Assembly (NCBI GenBank): GCA_937880095.1 | Contig: CALFLK010000017.1 | Coordinates: 85,497-149,496, forward strand | Direction of reading: 5' to 3' | Length of the DNA: 64,000 nucleotides | Origin: an uncultured Faecalibacterium sp. | GTDB lineage: Bacteria; Bacillota; Clostridia; Oscillospirales; Ruminococcaceae | In this document: positions 17,293 through 26,184 of the stretch, in pieces | Layout: each line of letters begins with the position of its first letter | How positions within the stretch are numbered: the stretch's first letter is position 1 | The notes under the pieces: generated by a model | Told to the model about the DNA's origin: nothing | Seen by the model: the letters and a program-made list of their open reading frames with translations, nothing else | Databases searched by the model: none | Position numbers and translations under genes: made by a program

Positions 17293-17865
17293 ATGGAAAT
17301 TCAATTTAATAATATTGTCCTTCGGGATATGAAAGAATCCGACATCGAGGATTATGTACGCTGGTTTACCACAGAAATAAAATGGATGGACTGGGATGCC
17401 CCCTGGGAAACGAAGAAGTCGGATGCCGATACAGAACGGAAAAGCTGGACGAAGTACTATGAATCCATGCGGGAAATGTCCGATGATGTAGTTCGCTGGA
17501 AGTTTGAGATTGAATCTGAAGGCCAGCACATTGGCTGAGTCAGTTCTTATCTGACCGATGAAAACTATGATTGGATCAGCGTCAAACAGGTGAAAGACGG
17601 ACAAAAGGTGCATCAGACAATTGGAATTGACATTTGCGAATCCAATATTTGGGGCAAACATGCTGGCACCAATGCCCTTCGTACGTTCATCCAGTATTAT
17701 GCAGAGAACGGATGCAAAGAAATCTATACGCAGACATGGTCCGGAAATGTTCGCATGATTCGTGTCGCTGAAAAGCTTGGCTTTCAGGAATGCAATCGGA
17801 GTAAGGTGGAACATGAAGTCCGTGGAGAAACATATGACGGCCTGACATTTATGCTCAGAATATGA
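17293..17865 (+). pseudogene. GNAT family N-acetyltransferase interrupted by an in-frame TGA
   Basis: One continuous frame of 190 codons broken only by TGA at 17536-17538. The first part (from MEIQFNNIVLRD) is a GNAT beginning; after the stop the same frame continues SSYLTDENYDWI and then the acetyl-CoA-binding core (GIDICESNIWGKHAGTNALR, SGNVRMIRVAEKLGF). The context HIG-stop-VSSYL strongly suggests an original Trp (TGG to TGA). AGGAGGAG at 17279-17286 is a perfect ribosome-binding site. Either a recent nonsense mutation or a base error; a separate product from the downstream part would lack the N-terminal strand. Substrate unknown. Confidence 0.8.
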
Positions 17866-17914
17866 GGGTTATCCTGAATTGTTCGCCCTATTCCAATAAA
17901 TCTAGCAATTTAAA

Positions 17915-17958
17915 AAATGGAGTGTATCAAGGCATGATACACTCCATTTCGCTTTTTG
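17915..17958 (+). terminator. Intrinsic terminator after the acetyltransferase
   Basis: Perfect 15-bp stem (17915-17929 with 17935-17949), 5-nt loop, tail CGCTTTTT. Confidence 0.9.
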
Positions 17959-18141
17959 ATATTTCCAAAACTTCCTTATGGGGCATGCCATTTCCTGTTC
18001 CTGCTTTTTGATTTCAGCGCAAGGATGCTACATTACGCACCTTTGGCATCAGACAAATATGCCTGCTGTTTTTCTGTTTTGTTTTGCGGCGGGATATGGT
18101 ATACTCAACGCAGGAAAGTAAAATTTGCGGAGGAGATACCA

Positions 18142-18468
18142 ATGAACCAATGCAAAACAATGCTGCCGTATTTGGGCGTAAATGCGGCTGCGTTTTATCT
18201 GCTGCCGCTGCTGATGCGGGACACCGGCTCCGGCATGGCAATTTTGCTTGTGGCAATCCCGGCGGTGTGCCTAATTGCATCCGCCCTGTTTGGCATCAAA
18301 CATTCGTTTTGTTGGCTGTATGCGCCGGCAGTGGCGCTGCTGTTTTTGCCCACCATCTTTTTGTTTTACAATGCCAGCGCATGGGTCTATGTGGTGGGCT
18401 ATGCAGTAATTGCGCTTTTGGGCAATGCCATCGGCGCAGCCTGCAAGAAGTGCAGCAAAGATGTGTAA
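18142..18468 (+). CDS. Small hydrophobic membrane protein, unknown
   Basis: 108 residues with three to four hydrophobic helices (about 8-25, 32-50, 57-76, 80-97) and a short basic tail (CKKCSKDV). ATG 18142 follows GGAGGAGA at 18129-18136, an excellent ribosome-binding site. A possible -10 (TATACT) lies near 18098. No family recognised. It precedes the exported-protein gene at 18501 by 32 bp and may be co-transcribed. Confidence 0.6.
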   Translation: MNQCKTMLPYLGVNAAAFYLLPLLMRDTGSGMAILLVAIPAVCLIASALFGIKHSFCWLYAPAVALLFLPTIFLFYNASAWVYVVGYAVIALLGNAIGAACKKCSKDV

Positions 18469-18500
18469 ATCTATACACTTCAGGATAAGGGGGAAGTCCC

Positions 18501-19162
18501 ATGTGGCTCAAAGACAGAAAAACGGCAGGCATTGCCGTTCTGCTTGCACTGGTCGTGCTGATTGGCGGCATTGTGTGGGGTGCAGCTGCCCGAAAAAACA
18601 GATGCGCTACCGTAGAAGACCGGGAAAAGATGCTGGCAGAAGTGTTTTCCCAACCGGCAGGGCAGTGCTGGTCCATTGCCACAGAATCCGAAGTGGACGG
18701 CTATCTGGTGAGCGGTGCATACGACAATCAGGGCTGCGCTGCGATTGCGGTGTTTGAACCGAGCAAATGGGGCGGTTACCACTTGCAAGGCACCACATGG
18801 CAAGGCAAAGAGCAAATCATAACGGAAAGGAAATCGATGCTTTAGACTACCAGTATGACGAGGAGCGCTTGCTTATCACGCCGAAACGAACTATTTTGCC
18901 CGGAAAGTATCAGGATATGATGCCCTGGTCTGAAATGGGCTACAGCATCGTCGACCTGGCAGAACAAAACCAGTGGAACAGCCTGCACGGTGACGGAACC
19001 GAAACAATGCAGGTTTTCTTGGGCGCAGGGGAAGATGTTGTGCTGCTCTGGGAGGAAGGCATGACACTGCCTGCCGCATCAGAAATGTTGGAGGAATACT
19101 TTGGCTATGAGCAGGGCAGTGCCGACTACTGGGCAAGCCGCAAAAATTCTGCGACGGAATAA
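18501..19162 (+). pseudogene. Exported/membrane-anchored protein gene with a frameshift
   Basis: Two overlapping frames read as one protein. The first (from ATG 18501) has a signal or anchor helix (about 9-30), then DREKMLAEVFSQPAGQCWS and EVDGYLVSGAYDNQGCAAIAVFE. The second, from about 18820 to 19162, continues with DALDYQYDEERLLITPKR and ends in DYWASRKNSATE. The switch lies near 18815-18825; adding one A to the AA in the ATAACGG stretch restores a continuous frame of about 220 codons. No classical slippery site is seen. Family not recognised. A decayed gene or a one-base assembly loss are both possible. Confidence 0.6.
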
Positions 19163-19179
19163 GCAGCATAAACTAACAG

Positions 19180-19217
19180 AAAAAGGAGCGTATCCAGTGG
19201 ATACGCTCCTTTTTGTT
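19180..19217. terminator. Bidirectional terminator between convergent genes
   Basis: Near-perfect palindrome: 17-bp stem (19180-19196 with 19198-19214) with A-run and T-run on the two sides. It serves the rightward exported-protein gene and the leftward methyltransferase gene. Confidence 0.88.
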
Positions 19218-19239
19218 TGTGTGATTGCCCGATTCAGCA

Positions 19240-19862
19240 TTATCGGGTCAGGGAAAGGATGCCGGAACAATCCGAAACCTTTTCAAACTGCAATGTGGGG
19301 AAGTTCTCTTTCAGCTCGTCATAGACGAAATAGATTTCGTCCTCGTCCCATGCGTCACCTGCTTGGGCTTTGCATCTTTCCAGCTGTGCGCGGGTCTCAA
19401 ATGCAACGTCGCCGATGTAAATAGAACCGCCGTCATGCAACAGTGACAGCAGCATCGTTAAGAAAACGATTTTCTGCGGGTCAGTCAGATGATGCAGGGA
19501 ATAGGTTGCCACAATGGCATCATAACGGTTTTGCATCAACGGGTATATCAGACCTGTGGTAAAATCGCCCTGATACAATTTTGCGTCCGGCATTTTAGCC
19601 TGCGCCAATGCGATCATGCGGGCAGAAAAGTCCTGACCGAAAATCTCACAGCCGTTGGCATACAATTTCGAGGTGAGCACAGCGGTTCCGAAACCAATGT
19701 CCAGTACCTTGCGACCGGGATGTGCCAACACACGGCTGTAAATCCCGTTCAAGACCTTTTTATATCCAGCAAACGGGTAAGTGCCGTTGTCGTCGGAGAT
19801 GCCGACGCTTTGGTCGTAGCCGTCTGCCCATAAATCGAAGCCGGTTTGATTTAATATTTCAT
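19240..19862 (-). pseudogene. SAM-dependent methyltransferase with a broken start
   Basis: Class I methyltransferase: motif I VLDIGFGTAVLT, then QDFSARMIALAQAKMP, DAIVATYSLHHL and GGSIYIGDVAFET. An uninterrupted frame runs from the stop at 19240 back past 19850 and includes N-terminal family-like sequence (QTGFDLWADGYDQSVG), but no ATG/GTG/TTG is in frame there; the obvious start, ATG at 19862-19860 with GGAGGA before it, is one base out of frame. Restoring one A to the AAA after this ATG gives a normal 207-residue protein. The first in-frame start is TTG at 19752. Substrate unknown. Single-base loss, real or artefactual. Confidence 0.65.
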
Positions 19863-19900
19863 TCCTCCGAATGGTTGATCCTTGCAGGCGTTCTGCGGCA

Positions 19901-20650
19901 TCAGCCGAAAATGCGCCCCAAGAACATCTGCCACTGTTTCTGCCACCAGTCCCAGTCGTGGGTCACATCATAGCCCCACAGCTCAAACTGAGCAGGGATT
20001 TCTTTTTCCTCCAGCAGCGCGGCAAGTGCTTTGGTAGAAGCGGTGTAGTCGTCCTCCCATGCGCCCTGACCCACGCACAAAAGCAGCGGGTCTGCCTTGC
20101 GGTACAAATCCATGCGAGGGTCGCCCGCAGGCAGGTCTGCCAGATAGCAAAGCGGGGTGTTGCGGTACATCAAATCGTCGGTGTAATCGCCCAGATACGG
20201 CTGTGCGCTGTACATACCGGAAAGCGCAATCACGCCGCTGAACAAATCCGGACGGCGCAAAAAGCAGTTCATGGCATGACCGGCACCTGCGCTTGCGCCT
20301 GCAACCAGCGCTTTGCCCTGATTGACACCGCCGTTCAGCGCAATCATGCGGGGGTACAGCTCATGGGTCAGATAGTTGAACCACTTTTCCTGCATTTCCA
20401 TGCGGCGGCGGGGGTCGCCATCTCGGTCATCCCAGCTTTCCGGGTCGATGGAATCCACACAGAACAACTGAACCTGTCCCTTGTCGATCCACCATGCGGC
20501 TTTTTCGACCATGCCGAAATTTTCCCAGTCATAAAACCGACCGGACAGGCAGGGGAATACCACAACAGGGCGTCCACCCTCACCAAATACCTTGAACTCC
20601 ATCTCACGGCCCAGATAGTCGCTCCACTCTTTATAGTAATTGATCTGCAT
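19901..20650 (-). CDS. Alpha/beta-hydrolase, putative esterase
   Basis: 249-residue cytoplasmic esterase-like protein (no signal peptide). The nucleophile elbow is GASAG (S120) in KALVAGASAGAGHAMN, and the C-terminal catalytic His lies in YDVTHDWDWW (H230); an acid in QGAWEDD (near 198-200) completes a plausible triad. The fold resembles the esterase-D/S-formylglutathione hydrolase-like group. AAGGAG lies before ATG 20650. It is encoded 38 bp upstream of the methyltransferase gene on the same strand, and after the DUF4250 gene, so the three probably form one unit. Confidence 0.8.
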   Translation of the reverse strand: MQINYYKEWSDYLGREMEFKVFGEGGRPVVVFPCLSGRFYDWENFGMVEKAAWWIDKGQVQLFCVDSIDPESWDDRDGDPRRRMEMQEKWFNYLTHELYPRMIALNGGVNQGKALVAGASAGAGHAMNCFLRRPDLFSGVIALSGMYSAQPYLGDYTDDLMYRNTPLCYLADLPAGDPRMDLYRKADPLLLCVGQGAWEDDYTASTKALAALLEEKEIPAQFELWGYDVTHDWDWWQKQWQMFLGRIFG

Positions 20651-20689
20651 GGCAATCCACTCCTTTTTTCTTACACGACGCAGCCCGCA

Positions 20690-20866
20690 TCAGCGGAACT
20701 GGTTTTGCTCCGGAACATAGGCAAAGCCTGCGGCTTCCAAAGTAGAACGAATCGAAGCTGCATCCAGCTCACGGTCCTCGCACAAGGCTTCCAGACTGGA
20801 ATACTGGTCACGCAGCAGGGTATTGATGGTGCTCATCAGCAAAATAGGATCCTGGGGAATATACAT
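20690..20866 (-). CDS. DUF4250 domain protein
   Basis: 58-residue protein starting MYIPQDPILLMSTINTLLRD and ending YVPEQNQFR, with SSLEALCED and LDAASIRSTLEAAGF between. The pattern of P-x-DP near the start and a C-terminal NQF is that of DUF4250, a small clostridial domain of unknown function. CAGGAGGAA precedes the ATG at 20866. It is first in a leftward cluster with the esterase and methyltransferase genes. Confidence 0.82.
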   Translation of the reverse strand: MYIPQDPILLMSTINTLLRDQYSSLEALCEDRELDAASIRSTLEAAGFAYVPEQNQFR

Positions 20867-21382
20867 AAAGGTTCCTCCTGATTATTTGATTGGTTGGGTT
20901 TCGTGTTGATTCCATGATAGTACAAGCCGCCCGGAATTGCAATCGGATTTTTACAAAGAGGAAACATCGCTGCACACAGAAAAAGCAAAAAAAAAGAAAT
21001 TGCATTGCGTAGGTGCATTTTTATATGGGAAAACGGAAGTTTCGGGTTCTGTATGCGCATTTTTACAGGGTGGATTCGATTATTCGTCGCAGCGATGTGT
21101 CGCAAAGCGCAAAATTTGCAAAATGCGGAGCAATATCGCTTCAAAGACGCTGGGATTATTTTATCAGGAATGGGCGGCTATTTCGATTTTTTGTTATTTC
21201 GAGGAAATGTGTACAGAAGAAACAGAAAAACATTTTGAAATGAAAATAAAATGTTGTAATTAATAAAAATGAGTGTAAGTGTATCTTTATAGAAACGCAT
21301 TGAAACAGAGATGCACTGCATGAGGGAGCCCCTCTTGGGAACTGCCCGAAAGTTTTTGGATAGCACGAGGGGAGCTTGACCG
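20867..21382. other. AT-rich intergenic stretch without a convincing gene
   Basis: 516 bp between divergent transcription units. Three overlapping short plus-strand frames (starting at 20937-21013) have no ribosome-binding sites or protein character. The stretch presumably carries the promoters of the leftward DUF4250 unit and the rightward 21383 gene. Near its right end, 21329-21373 can fold into a stem closed by AGCCCCTC and GAGGGG-A-GCT, so the mRNA leader of the 21383 gene may be structured. Confidence 0.5.
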
Positions 21383-22447
21383 ATGAAGAAAACGCAAAAA
21401 AAGAAATCTGTTGTGGCACAGCCGCACAAACAAAGAAACAAGATGCGGTGGTGGCTGGCAGGTGGTGTCTTGCTGTTGGGTTTGCTGGCAGCAGGGGTCG
21501 GCTGTCGACATATTCCGGTGATTACCGTTCAGGGTGTGCCGATTTCCGAGCAGGAATTTACTGCCGCACAGCTGCGAAACAAAGCGTCTGTGATTTCGGA
21601 GTTTCAGCGGGAACATGGCGTCGAATACGATGCGGATTTTTGGGATGTGACCATTGACGGATACACGGCAGAAGAACGCCTGAACGAAGCGGCGCTTTCG
21701 GATGTGATACAGACGGTTTCGACAGAGCAGCTGCTGCGGGAGGCGGGGTTGCTGCCCTATCAAAATTACAAGCAGCTGCAGGCACAATGCGAGGAAACAA
21801 ACCGAACGCGTGCTGCTGCGGCAGCTCAGGGGCAGACCATTTATGGACCTGTCGCGTATGGGGTGGACGAATATCGGGAATATGTGATTTCCAACACATT
21901 GATTCAGCTGGAGCGACAGCACTATGCAGAGCTGGAAGATACGCTGTCTGACAAAGAGCTGGAAACCTTTGCTGCGCAGCACCCGGAGGTCCAGATTCTT
22001 CGCTACCCGGCGGTAACGCTCACCCTTTACAAAGTTAGTGGGCAGGCGGGCGCATTGCCGGAACAGACCGCGCAGCAAGCCCAGCATTTGGTGGAGCAGC
22101 TTGGGCAGGGGAAGGACGAACTGTCAGAGCAAACCGACGGGATTTCCGCGGAAACCAGAGTATTTTCAGAAGATACCAAACATCAGGATTTGCTGATGTG
22201 CCCGGAATTGTTTTACGCAGTGATGGACCAGCCGGAGCCGGAAAAGATTGTGGGTCCGGTAGAGGTGCATGGTGTTTGGTATGTAGGAAAGGTTACAGAG
22301 GTGGAGCAAGTACCCGATTCCGTTGCCGAGAATCGGGAGTGGTACCTTTCCAAATACTGTCAGTACCAAATTGAGAAGCAAATCGAAACCGATGTGCAGA
22401 AGGCCTGTGTGCGTCATTTTCGAAAGTATCCCTCATGTGTGGCATAA
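21383..22447 (+). CDS. Membrane-anchored SurA/PrsA-like foldase-type protein
   Basis: 354 residues: a very basic N-terminus (about 1-21), one membrane segment (about 24-41, ending GC, possibly lipidated), and a long extracytoplasmic helical region. The opening VITVQGVPISEQEFTAAQLRN resembles the SurA/PrsA N-terminal chaperone domain; a short C-terminal part (VGPVEVHGVWYVGKVTEVEQVP) recalls the end of a parvulin domain, but a complete isomerase domain is not evident. It lies 36 bp upstream of the large surface protein gene and may assist its folding after export (inference). Family assignment is by pattern only. Confidence 0.6.
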   Translation: MKKTQKKKSVVAQPHKQRNKMRWWLAGGVLLLGLLAAGVGCRHIPVITVQGVPISEQEFTAAQLRNKASVISEFQREHGVEYDADFWDVTIDGYTAEERLNEAALSDVIQTVSTEQLLREAGLLPYQNYKQLQAQCEETNRTRAAAAAQGQTIYGPVAYGVDEYREYVISNTLIQLERQHYAELEDTLSDKELETFAAQHPEVQILRYPAVTLTLYKVSGQAGALPEQTAQQAQHLVEQLGQGKDELSEQTDGISAETRVFSEDTKHQDLLMCPELFYAVMDQPEPEKIVGPVEVHGVWYVGKVTEVEQVPDSVAENREWYLSKYCQYQIEKQIETDVQKACVRHFRKYPSCVA

Positions 22448-22483
22448 TTTCTGCGTTGTCGTGACGCAAAAGGAGAAAAAGGA

Positions 22484-25400
22484 ATGAGAAAACAACCAAT
22501 GAAACGGCTCTGTGCCTTGACGCTTTCCGTCTTTATGGCACTGTCCGTGGCTGCTCCGTCCGTTTTGGCAGCCGAAGCAGCGGTCGAGCCATCTGTTGTT
22601 GTGCAGCAGGCAACAGAAGATGCCGACAGCGTACCCGCAGAAGGCGATGAGGGCGTGAGTGGGCTCGTATCGCCGGAAGAAAACGAATCGACGACCCTTC
22701 CGGAGAAATCTGAACAGCCGGACGATGCAGCCGCAAGCGAGCCCGCATTGCCGGAAGAAACCGAAACGCTCCCGGAAGAAGAACCCGCTGATTTGCCCGC
22801 AAAGGACGAAGAAAGCGCAGACAAGCTCGAGCAGCCGCAGGAAGGCAAGTCGGCTGCACGGTGCTTTACTTCTCCGGTGGATGGCGTGCTGCGCCTGACC
22901 GGCAAGCCGGCAAAGAGCAATGTAAATGGCGCAAACGACCCGGGCGATGACGGCGTCAATCTCTCCATCCTGAAAAACAAGGATGTGGTTTGGGGTCCGG
23001 TACACATCAGCGGCGGTGACAGCACAGGTGTTGCACATGACGTTACGCTGGATGTGGCAAAGGGCGACAAGCTGTACTTTGTAGTCAATCAGGGCGGTGT
23101 GGACTGGTATGATGACGTGGTCTGGACGCCGAAGGTAGAATATGTCTCCATTCCGGTAGAACCTCCGGTTCCTGCCGAGGGCGCATATTATGTGGATGAT
23201 GCTTCTGCAGACATTGTCTACAGCGGCATGGATGCTGCTACAACCAACTCTGCAAGTCTTGCTTATGACAAGACGCTCCATGTGAGCAAAAAGGTAGGCG
23301 GCAAAGCAGAATACAGCTTTACCGGCAGCGGTATTGAAGTACTCAGCACCAAGGTCAGCAATGGCGGTACCATGCAGGTGCAGCTGTATGCGGTCAAGAA
23401 CGGGGAAGAAACCCTGGTGGAAGAAAAAACCGTAAACTGCCATGACACAGCAAATGCAGCTTACTTTACGGCATATGCCAAGACGGGTCTTACTTATGGT
23501 GACTATAAGCTGGTTATGACCCATGTGGCAAATCAGGGCGGCAGCGCAGGCGAAATGGTGCTGGATGCTCTGGTTGTGCATACCAAAAAAGAAGATGGCG
23601 AGACGGATATCTGCACAGTTTCCTTCGGCGGTAAAAACGGTACAGTCGTTGTGCGTGCAAATGGTCAGCCCCTGAAATCCGGCGCAACTGTGCGCCGCGG
23701 TACCAATCTGGAAGTTGAGCTGACCCCTGCAGCTGATTTCTATACGAAGGGCCTTTTCGTTAACGAGGAACTGGTCGCTGTGGAAGATAACCGCTGTACA
23801 CTGAACGGTGTTGCAGCCGATACGGTGATTCAGGCAATCTTTGCGGTCGAGCCTTCCGTCGGCAGCCAGAATGCGGCACTGCATCGCCCGGTCAGCATCA
23901 CCGGCGCACAGAGCGGTGACAAACGATACAATAAGGACCATGCAACAGATGGCTATCTGGTAAAGGATTCCAGCGGATGGGAAGCATCGTCTCTGAACAA
24001 GACCCCCGCCAGCCTGACGGTCGATTTGGAGCGTACAATCGCTGTGGAGCAGGTACGCCTGTACTGGAACGATGACAGACAGATTGCACCGTCCGCTTAT
24101 ACCGTAGAGGTTTCTCAGGATGGTACCCATTTCACGCAGTTTGTAAAGGTCGATAAAAAGACCACCGGTACCGTATCCCACGATGCAGCACAGGCTGTGC
24201 CGGCACGTTATGTGCGTGTCAGCATTCCGGTCACCACCGATGGTACGCTGACCTGGAATTCTCTGCTGCTGCATGAAATCGAAGTCTATGGCGCAACCAA
24301 CGTGGATAAGAGCGCTCTGGCTGAGCTGGTTGCGGCAGCAGAGAAAGAAACTGCAAAAACCGGTTTGTATACCGCAGAATACATTGCTGCTTTGCAGAAG
24401 GCAATCCGCAATGCACAGATGGAGCTGAACGACAAAAAGGCTACCGCAGAGAGCGTCGCAGCTGCACAGAAGGCATTGCAGAAACTGCTGGATGCACCGG
24501 AATGGATGCAGTACACCGTTTCGGCAACAAATGGTACCGGCAGCGGCAGCTATGCGGTGGGCGCAGAAGTTACTGTGACGCTGGAACGCCCACTGGGTAC
24601 CAGATTTGTCAAGTGGACCGCAGAAGGTATTTCGCTGTCTGAGGCAGACGCTAAGGGCGAAACGGTCACCTTTACTATGCCGGAACACAATGTGACACTG
24701 AACGCAGAATGCATCGAACTGCCGGCAGGAAACGTTACGCTGGCAGATAAGGACGAACTGACCGCAGCGCGCACTGAGCTGGAAAAGGCTTTGGCAGAAG
24801 GCGGTCATGCCGAAGAAACCGCTGTGCTGGAAGCACGTCTGGACCGCATCACTGCTGCACTGGACAGCATCGCAAAGGTCGAGGACGTGATGGCACAAAT
24901 CAATGCGCTGCCCGAAAGCGTCACCCCGGATGAGGATGAGAGCATAGAAAATGCACTGCAGCAGGCACAGGAGGCTTATGCCGCATTGTCTGAGCAGGAG
25001 AAAGCGATGCTGGATGCAAAGTATTCGGAAAAGCTGGACAAGCTGACGCAGGAATCCAGCGCATACGCAATCCTTTCCGGCGATGGAAGCACCTGGGAAA
25101 AGGGACAGGAAAATCCCCTGACCATCACCGCAAACGGCAGCCTGCGCAAGTTCTCGCATCTGGAAATTGACGGCGTCAAGGTGTCTGCTGATTCGTACAA
25201 GGCAGCACCCGGCGGTACGGTCATCGACCTGCAGCCCCAGTACCTGAACAATTTGTCTGCTGGCTTGCACAGCATTGTGTTTGTGTATCGGGATGGACAG
25301 GTGAGCGGCAGCTTCAACATCAAGAATGCTGATCTGAAGCCCGATCCCGAACCCACTCCGGAGCCCAAACCCGAACCCACTCCGGAGCCCAAACCCGAAC

Positions 25401-25618
25401 CCACTCCGGAGCCCAAACCTGAGCCGACTCCGGAGCCCAAGCCTGAGCCGACTCCGGAACCCAAACCCGAGCAGCAGCCTCAGCCGCAGACGCCTGCACA
25501 GCATACCACCGCACCGGCTACAGGAGATTCCTCCAACATCATCCTGTGGTGCATGGCAATGGGCGGCGCACTGATGGCGGTTGCGTTCGTATATCGTAAG
25601 CAGCAGAAAAATCGCTGA
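22484..25618 (+). CDS. Large cell-wall-anchored surface protein with F5/8-type binding domain
   Basis: 1044 residues. Order: signal peptide (about 1-30, cut near LAAEA); acidic Pro/Glu-rich linker (30-125); two beta-sandwich modules (about 128-225 and 228-370); a small repeat-like domain (about 375-455); an F5/8 type C/discoidin-like domain (about 461-603, from NAALHRPVSITGAQSGD to LHEIEVYG); FIVAR-like helices (604-680); an InlB-B-like repeat (about 685-745); a helical stretch (750-860); an X2-like domain (about 866-950); PEPTPEPK tandem repeats (955-1000); and a C-terminal sorting signal (PATGD, hydrophobic helix, basic tail RKQQKNR). No catalytic domain is recognised, so an adhesin or glycan-binding protein is likely. 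AAAGGAG precedes the ATG. Confidence 0.85.
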   Translation: MRKQPMKRLCALTLSVFMALSVAAPSVLAAEAAVEPSVVVQQATEDADSVPAEGDEGVSGLVSPEENESTTLPEKSEQPDDAAASEPALPEETETLPEEEPADLPAKDEESADKLEQPQEGKSAARCFTSPVDGVLRLTGKPAKSNVNGANDPGDDGVNLSILKNKDVVWGPVHISGGDSTGVAHDVTLDVAKGDKLYFVVNQGGVDWYDDVVWTPKVEYVSIPVEPPVPAEGAYYVDDASADIVYSGMDAATTNSASLAYDKTLHVSKKVGGKAEYSFTGSGIEVLSTKVSNGGTMQVQLYAVKNGEETLVEEKTVNCHDTANAAYFTAYAKTGLTYGDYKLVMTHVANQGGSAGEMVLDALVVHTKKEDGETDICTVSFGGKNGTVVVRANGQPLKSGATVRRGTNLEVELTPAADFYTKGLFVNEELVAVEDNRCTLNGVAADTVIQAIFAVEPSVGSQNAALHRPVSITGAQSGDKRYNKDHATDGYLVKDSSGWEASSLNKTPASLTVDLERTIAVEQVRLYWNDDRQIAPSAYTVEVSQDGTHFTQFVKVDKKTTGTVSHDAAQAVPARYVRVSIPVTTDGTLTWNSLLLHEIEVYGATNVDKSALAELVAAAEKETAKTGLYTAEYIAALQKAIRNAQMELNDKKATAESVAAAQKALQKLLDAPEWMQYTVSATNGTGSGSYAVGAEVTVTLERPLGTRFVKWTAEGISLSEADAKGETVTFTMPEHNVTLNAECIELPAGNVTLADKDELTAARTELEKALAEGGHAEETAVLEARLDRITAALDSIAKVEDVMAQINALPESVTPDEDESIENALQQAQEAYAALSEQEKAMLDAKYSEKLDKLTQESSAYAILSGDGSTWEKGQENPLTITANGSLRKFSHLEIDGVKVSADSYKAAPGGTVIDLQPQYLNNLSAGLHSIVFVYRDGQVSGSFNIKNADLKPDPEPTPEPKPEPTPEPKPEPTPEPKPEPTPEPKPEPTPEPKPEQQPQPQTPAQHTTAPATGDSSNIILWCMAMGGALMAVAFVYRKQQKNR
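25343..25472 (+). repeat. 24-bp tandem repeat encoding PEPTPEPK spacers
   Basis: About five imperfect copies of a 24-bp unit (beginning CCCACTCCGGAG) within the surface protein gene, coding for a proline-rich wall-spanning stalk just before the sorting signal. Later copies carry synonymous changes. Copy number is likely to vary between strains. Confidence 0.85.
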
Positions 25619-25646
25619 TTTTTCTCAGTAGCCCATAAAATGGCAT

Positions 25647-25688
25647 AAAAAGAACCGACTGCCGCAGCCGACAGCCGCTTCTTTTTTG
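25647..25688 (+). terminator. Possible terminator after the surface protein gene
   Basis: AAAAAGAA and TTCTTTTT flank a GC-rich stretch with a small CTG/CAG inner pairing, ending in T6. The stem is irregular, so this is only a moderate candidate. Confidence 0.4.
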
Positions 25689-25743
25689 CATATCGTGATA
25701 GAGATGCCCGCAATACAGAAACACGCGTGTACGCCATAAAACA

Positions 25744-25778
25744 AAAAGCACAGGGGAGAAAACCTCCGCTGTGCTTTT
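25744..25778. terminator. Bidirectional terminator, rpmB side
   Basis: Stem of AAAAGCACAG against CTGTGCTTTT with a further GGAG/CTCC inner pairing. A-rich on the left and T-rich on the right, so it can end both rpmB (minus) and rightward read-through. Confidence 0.8.
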
Positions 25779-25853
25779 GTTTTCGGAAAAAAGGGTAAAA
25801 TAAAACACGGGCGGTGGCTAATCGTCCGTGTCTATTTTTCGTTATGTTACGCC

Positions 25854-26042
25854 TTACAGTGCGCGGGTAATCTTACCAGAGCGCAGGCAACGAGCGCATG
25901 CATAAACATACTTGGGAGAACCATCGACAACTGCCTTAACGCGCTTGACGTTGGACTTCCAGGTACGGTTGCTGCGACGATGAGAGTGGGAGACCTGGAT
26001 ACCGAAAGCCACGCCTTTACCACAGCAGGAACATTTGGCCAT
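25854..26042 (-). CDS. rpmB: 50S ribosomal protein L28
   Basis: 62-residue L28 with the N-terminus AKCSCCGKGVAFGIQVSHSHRRSNRTWKSN (shown in part as AKCSCCGKG and SHSHRRSNRTW) and the closing CARCLRSGKI, which gives two CxxC pairs as in zinc-binding L28 forms. ATG 26042 is chosen over an upstream in-frame ATG at 26075 because AGGAGGTG lies just before it. It is a single gene divergent from the site-2 protease gene. Confidence 0.96.
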   Translation of the reverse strand: MAKCSCCGKGVAFGIQVSHSHRRSNRTWKSNVKRVKAVVDGSPKYVYACARCLRSGKITRAL

Positions 26043-26184
26043 ACTTGCTGCACCTCCTCGTACAATGATGTGCAATCGTATAAATCATCAGCTAAGCTAT
26101 TTTACCAGACTGCGTGAAAAAATGCAAGGGCTTTTCCAATAATTTTTACTTTTTTTGCGTGATTGCGCAAATCCACTGCGATAC

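Noticed and set aside
17536..17538. TGA considered as a selenocysteine codon
   Set aside because: The position fits Trp, GNAT enzymes do not use selenocysteine, and no SECIS-like hairpin follows directly.
18800..18830. Programmed -1 frameshift considered
   Set aside because: No X-XXY-YYZ slippery heptamer and no downstream pseudoknot candidate at the frame switch.
20937..21263. Short plus-strand frames in the AT-rich spacer
   Set aside because: Three overlapping frames without ribosome-binding sites and without protein-like composition.
25343..25472. Regular repeats considered as a CRISPR array
   Set aside because: Units are contiguous, in frame and encode PEPTPEPK; there are no spacers and no cas genes.
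22433..25504. Minus-strand open frame of 1023 codons
   Set aside because: Antisense to the surface protein gene; Cys/His/Leu-rich with no domain pattern.
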